64,000 bases of DNA, taken from contig CP107211.1 in the NCBI GenBank assembly GCA_025757845.1, positions 62,001 to 126,000 of the forward strand. Reading direction: 5' to 3'. This DNA comes from Oscillospiraceae bacterium (GTDB taxonomy: Bacteria > Bacillota > Clostridia > Oscillospirales > Ruminococcaceae). A program made the position numbers and the translations under genes. This document shows positions 59,645 to 64,000 of this stretch, piece by piece; the first letter of the stretch is position 1, and the number at the start of each line of letters is the position of its first letter. The notes below the pieces were generated by a model. That model made no database searches and had not been told where the DNA came from. It saw nothing but the letters and a program-made list of their open reading frames with translations.

Positions 59645-60226
59645 TCAGAACACCCCGGAGATGAAAATCTCCAGACCGATGCCGATGAGGATGACGCCGC
59701 CCAGGATGGATGCCTTGCCGGAGAGCTCGGTGCCGAACTTCTTGCCGATGTTCAGGCCCGCCATGCAGAGGAAGAAGGTGACCACCGCAATGATGATGGA
59801 TGCCGCCAGCGCCATCAGCCAGCCGTACTCCGAGATGGTAAAGCCCACCGAAAGCGCGTCGATGCTGGTGGCTACGCCCTGCATGAACAGGGCACCGGCA
59901 CTGAGCTCGGTGGCCTCCTCGGCCTCTTCACCCTTGATGCCGTCCACCAGCATCTTGCCGCCGATGTAGCCCAGCAGGGCCAGCGCGATCCACGGGATGA
60001 ACGTTTCAAAGGACGAGAACAGCTCCACGATGGTGTGCACACAGATCCAGCCGGTCATGGGCATCACGGCCTGGAACACGCCGAAGGTGCCCGCGATCCT
60101 GCACATGGTGTCTTTGCCCATTTTGGGGTCATGCAGACCGTTTGCCATGGACACCGAAAACGCATCCATCGCCAGACCTACGCCCAGCAGGGCACTGTTG
60201 AGGAAAAACACAAAACTCCATTCCAT
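59645..60226 (-). CDS. mntP: manganese efflux pump MntP
   Basis: A 193-residue membrane protein with six helices in two similar halves. Key acidic residues are in GLAMDAFSVSMANG and TSIDALSVGF, the two inverted-repeat motifs of the family. It exports Mn2+ when it is in excess. ATG 60226 follows AGGAGG; the frame upstream is noncoding leader. It is preceded by a yybP-ykoY Mn2+ riboswitch and terminator, which supports the assignment. Confidence 0.94.
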   Translation of the reverse strand: MEWSFVFFLNSALLGVGLAMDAFSVSMANGLHDPKMGKDTMCRIAGTFGVFQAVMPMTGWICVHTIVELFSSFETFIPWIALALLGYIGGKMLVDGIKGEEAEEATELSAGALFMQGVATSIDALSVGFTISEYGWLMALAASIIIAVVTFFLCMAGLNIGKKFGTELSGKASILGGVILIGIGLEIFISGVF

Positions 60227-60273
60227 ATTGTCTGCCTCCTGTTTGTTGACCATATTCCAAACAATACAAAAAA

Positions 60274-60306
60274 CCGGTCCCGGGCGCGTTGTACGTCCGG
60301 GACCGG
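60274..60306 (-). terminator. riboswitch-controlled terminator before mntP
   Basis: CCGGTCCCGG-type arms (60274-60284 with 60297-60306) form a strong hairpin followed on the minus strand by TTTTTT, 48 bp upstream of the mntP start. It is the expression platform of the upstream riboswitch. Confidence 0.88.
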
Positions 60307-60336
60307 GTGATTTTTTGAAATCCACTCCATGTGCAC

Positions 60337-60450
60337 GGGCGCAGCAAACACGCACCAAAACACATGAGTCTCGCAAATGAAAGCAAGCCAGACCGAAACA
60401 GTCATTGTGTTGACTTGCTGCGCCCTGCAAAAGCGCCTGCTACTCCCCCA
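60337..60450 (-). promoter_or_regulatory. yybP-ykoY Mn2+ riboswitch
   Basis: Conserved pieces of the family appear in order on the minus strand: GGGGGAGTAGC (60439-60449), GTCAACA (60408-60414) and GCGAGAC (60368-60374). GGGCGCAGCA (60416-60425) pairs with TGCTGCGCCC (60337-60346). A terminator follows and the gene is mntP, the classic target. Confidence 0.88.
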
Positions 60451-60470
60451 CGGGTATTGTAATTTTGTTT

Positions 60471-60499
60471 ATTCTAGCACAGTTTCAAGGCAAAGTCCA
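60471..60499 (-). promoter_or_regulatory. mntP promoter
   Basis: TGGACT (60494-60499) and TAGAAT (60471-60476), 17-bp spacer, about 20 bp before the riboswitch. Confidence 0.6.
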
Positions 60500-60521
60500 G
60501 ACAAACCTGACGGCAGGTCAA

Positions 60522-63104
60522 TCATTCCTTCTCTTCCGGGTCTGCCTCCGGGGTTTCGGTGGCGGCGGCAGCATCGGCGGCCTCCATCTCAGCCAGCTGC
60601 TCGGCAGTGGGCTCTGCCTCGGCCTCGGAGGCGTCGATCTGTTCGGACTGGGCCTCGTCGTCGTGGTCGGTGCGGGCCAGCACCATCACCTTGTCGTTCT
60701 CGCCCAGACGCATCACCCGGACGCCGGAGCCGTAGCGGCTCTGCAGCGGGATCTCGTTGACGTGGAGCCGGATGATGATGCCCTCCTGGCTGCTCAGCAG
60801 CACGTCATCCACGTCATCCACGATCTTGACAGCGGCCACCTTATCCTTGGAGGCATCGTAGTTGCGGATGCCCTTGCCGCCGCGGGCAGTGATGCGGTAG
60901 GTGTCGATGTCGGAGCGGCGGCCCTTGCCGTTTTCGGTCACGGTGAGAACCGTGCCGCCTTCGCGGCAGATGCACACGCCCACCACTTCGTCGCCTTCGG
61001 CCAGCTTGATGGCACGCACGCCGTGGCCGCTGCGGCCCATGGGACGAGCATCCTCTTCATTGAAGCGGATGGCCTGACCGTTGCGGGTGGCAACGATGAG
61101 CATGTCGTGGCCGGAGGTCAGGCGGGTCCATGCCAGCGCGTCACCCTCGTTCAGGGCAATGCCGATCAGGCCGCTCTTGCGGATGTTGGCGTACTGCTCC
61201 AGCGGGGTGCGCTTGATGAGTCCCTGCTTCGTGACCATGGTCACAAAGCCGCCCTCGGTGTCGGCGTCCTTGCTCTGGCAGATCATGTTGGTGACCTTTT
61301 CGCCCTCGGCCAGCTGCAGCAGGTTGACGATGTTGCTGCCCTTGCTGGTGCGGCTGCCCTCGGCGATGGTGTAGCCCTTGATGCGGAACAGGCGGCCCTT
61401 GTCGGTGACAAAGAGCACATAGTCGTGGGTGGAACCTACAAACATTTCCTGCACGATGTCCTCTTCCTTGCGGGTCATGCCGGAGATGCCGCGGCCGCCG
61501 CGGCGCTGGGCCTGATAGGTGGCCTTGAGCTGGCGCTTGATATAACCGGCCTCGGTCAGGGTGTACACACACTGCTCCTCGGCGATCAGATCCTCGATGT
61601 CCACCTCACCGGTGACCGACTGGATCTCGGTGCGGCGCTCGTCGCCAAAGCGTTTTTTCATGTCCAGCAGCTCTTCTTTGACGATGGCCAGCACCCGGGC
61701 GTCATCGGCCAGAATGGCCTCCCAGTTCTCGATCTTGGCGTGCAGACCGGCCAGTTCTTCCTCGATCTTGAGGATCTCCAGACCGGCCAGACGGCCCAGC
61801 TGCAGCTTGACGATGGCATCTGCCTGCGGATCATCGAAGCCGAACTGCTCCATGATGGCAGCCTTGGCTTCGGCCATGCCGCCCTTGCAGGCACGGATGG
61901 TGGCGATCAGCTCATCCACGATGTCGGTGGCCTTCTTCAGGCCTTCCAGAATGTGGGCGCGCTCCTTGGCCTTTTTCAGGTCGAACTGGGTGCGGCGGCG
62001 CACCACCTCGTCCTGGAACTCGACGTACTTCTGCAGCATCTGCTTCAGGGTGAGCACCTTGGGCACCTTGTGGTCGATGGCCAGCATGATGACGCCAACG
62101 GTGTCCTGCAGCTGGGTGTACTGGTACAGCTGGTTCAGGATGACCTGGGCGTTGGCGTCCTTGCGCACATCCACCACGATGCGCATACCCTTGCGATTGG
62201 TCTCATCGTTCAGGCCGGTGATGCCTTCGATGCGCTTGTCCTTGACCAGGTCCGCCATGTTCTCGATCAGGCGGGCCTTGTTGACCATATAGGGGATCTC
62301 GGTGATGATGATCTGGGTACGGCCGTTCTTGGTCTCCTCAATGGTGGCACGGCCCCGCAGGGTGATTTTGCCGCGGCCGGTGGCGTAGGCGGCACGGATG
62401 CCGCTGCGGCCCATGATGATGCCGGCGGTGGGGAAGTCCGGGCCCTTGATGTATTCCATCAGGCCGGGCAGGTCGATATCCGGGTTGTCGATATAGGCCA
62501 CACAGCCGTCGATGACCTCACTCAGGTTGTGGGGCGGGATGTTGGTGGCCATGCCGACCGCGATGCCCTGGCTGCCGTTGACCAGCAGGTTGGGGAAGCG
62601 GCAGGGCAGCACGCTGGGTTCCTTTTTGGTCTCATCGAAGTTGGGGTCCCAGTCAATGGTGTCCTTCTCGATGTCGGTCAGCATCTCCACCGCCATGCGG
62701 CTCATGCGGGCCTCGGTGTAACGGTAAGCAGCCGGGGGGTCGCCGTCCACCGAACCAAAGTTGCCCTGGCCATCCACCAGCGGGTAGCGCAGGGAGAAGT
62801 CCTGTGCCAGACGGACCATGGCGTCGTAGACCGATGCGTCGCCGTGGGGGTGGTAGGAACCCAGCACGGCACCGACGGTGTCGGCGGACTTGCGGTAGGG
62901 ATGGCTGGGGTCGTTGCCGCGCTCATGCATGGTATACAGAATACGGCGGTGAACGGGCTTCAGGCCGTCACGCACATCAGGCAGGGCACGGGACACGATG
63001 ACCGACATGGAGTAGTCCAGGAACGCGGTCTCGATCTCCTTCTTGACGTCGCGGATGATCTTTTTGGTTCCGCTGCCCGGAATCATGACATAATCTTCTT
63101 CCAT
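60522..63104 (-). CDS. gyrA: DNA gyrase subunit A
   Basis: An 860-residue type II topoisomerase subunit that breaks and rejoins DNA during negative supercoiling. Catalytic Tyr129 is in [10 protein letters not shown]. The GyrA box QRRGGRG is present, so it is gyrase and not topoisomerase IV. The quinolone pocket reads [10 protein letters not shown] with Ala90, where E. coli has Ser83. The C-terminal pinwheel is followed by a very acidic, Ala/Glu-rich tail. ATG 63104 has GGAGG upstream; it lies 15 bp after gyrB on the same strand. Confidence 0.97.
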   Translation of the reverse strand: MEEDYVMIPGSGTKKIIRDVKKEIETAFLDYSMSVIVSRALPDVRDGLKPVHRRILYTMHERGNDPSHPYRKSADTVGAVLGSYHPHGDASVYDAMVRLAQDFSLRYPLVDGQGNFGSVDGDPPAAYRYTEARMSRMAVEMLTDIEKDTIDWDPNFDETKKEPSVLPCRFPNLLVNGSQGIAVGMATNIPPHNLSEVIDGCVAYIDNPDIDLPGLMEYIKGPDFPTAGIIMGRSGIRAAYATGRGKITLRGRATIEETKNGRTQIIITEIPYMVNKARLIENMADLVKDKRIEGITGLNDETNRKGMRIVVDVRKDANAQVILNQLYQYTQLQDTVGVIMLAIDHKVPKVLTLKQMLQKYVEFQDEVVRRRTQFDLKKAKERAHILEGLKKATDIVDELIATIRACKGGMAEAKAAIMEQFGFDDPQADAIVKLQLGRLAGLEILKIEEELAGLHAKIENWEAILADDARVLAIVKEELLDMKKRFGDERRTEIQSVTGEVDIEDLIAEEQCVYTLTEAGYIKRQLKATYQAQRRGGRGISGMTRKEEDIVQEMFVGSTHDYVLFVTDKGRLFRIKGYTIAEGSRTSKGSNIVNLLQLAEGEKVTNMICQSKDADTEGGFVTMVTKQGLIKRTPLEQYANIRKSGLIGIALNEGDALAWTRLTSGHDMLIVATRNGQAIRFNEEDARPMGRSGHGVRAIKLAEGDEVVGVCICREGGTVLTVTENGKGRRSDIDTYRITARGGKGIRNYDASKDKVAAVKIVDDVDDVLLSSQEGIIIRLHVNEIPLQSRYGSGVRVMRLGENDKVMVLARTDHDDEAQSEQIDASEAEAEPTAEQLAEMEAADAAAATETPEADPEEKE

Positions 63105-63119
63105 TTGTTCCTCCGTGTA

Positions 63120-64000
<881 letters not shown>

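Overview
The window is a high-GC chromosomal segment of an anaerobic, low-redox Firmicute. Gene content (pyruvate:ferredoxin oxidoreductase, a clostridial-type 2[4Fe-4S] ferredoxin, RicT, iron-sulfur serine dehydratase split into alpha and beta subunits, GyrA/GyrB) and codon style suggest Oscillospiraceae, most like Faecalibacterium. That assignment is inference from memory of the family, not a database result.

Layout. 1-2.2 kb: the start of a possible esterase, branched-chain aminotransferase (ilvE) and a HAD phosphatase. 2.2-23.2 kb: a composite genomic island at tRNA-Arg(ACG). A 45-bp repeat of the tRNA 3' half lies at 3030-3074 and again inside the intact tRNA at 23100-23144. These bound about 20 kb holding a mobilizable module at the right end (MobC, MobA relaxase, CHC2 primase, P4-type helicase, excisionase, tyrosine integrase). 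In the middle is a sugar module (mannose-family PTS IIA-IIB-IIC-IID, a LevR-like regulator, a serine hydrolase, malic enzyme, a Cof phosphatase). At the left is a graveyard of broken genes, including a second excisionase and an integrase stump. A relic right end of a related element (integrase tail plus end repeat) lies just outside the left attachment site.

23.2-64 kb is core chromosome: serine dehydratase, trigger factor, a TSUP permease with a MarR regulator, a FeoA-FeoB fusion, galE/galM, a giant RND pump, and ricT. Next come a ferredoxin, a four-gene run (trmN6-rsmI-yfcE-birA), a D,D-carboxypeptidase, a gamma carbonic anhydrase-like protein, holB, mgtE and PFOR. The right end holds a Nudix-RluA-GntR run, a BglG-antiterminated glucose-type PTS, mntP under a Mn2+ riboswitch, and gyrA-gyrB, which runs off the right edge.

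Regulatory RNA is prominent. A complete RAT/terminator pair precedes the BglG gene and a yybP-ykoY element with a terminator precedes mntP. The mgtE leader contains an intrinsic terminator and a 35-codon ORF beginning MDPDHSP, reminiscent of the Mg2+-sensing MgtL peptide. Two paralogous small-RNA candidates (45.1 kb on +, 49.7 kb on -) share a loop and an anti-Shine-Dalgarno-like segment while their stems differ compensatorily. The last two are the most promising undescribed items. Other curiosities are a roughly 310-bp nested palindrome before galE, a DnaA-box-like cluster at 47.1-47.5 kb and a structured 150-bp block at 7.2 kb.
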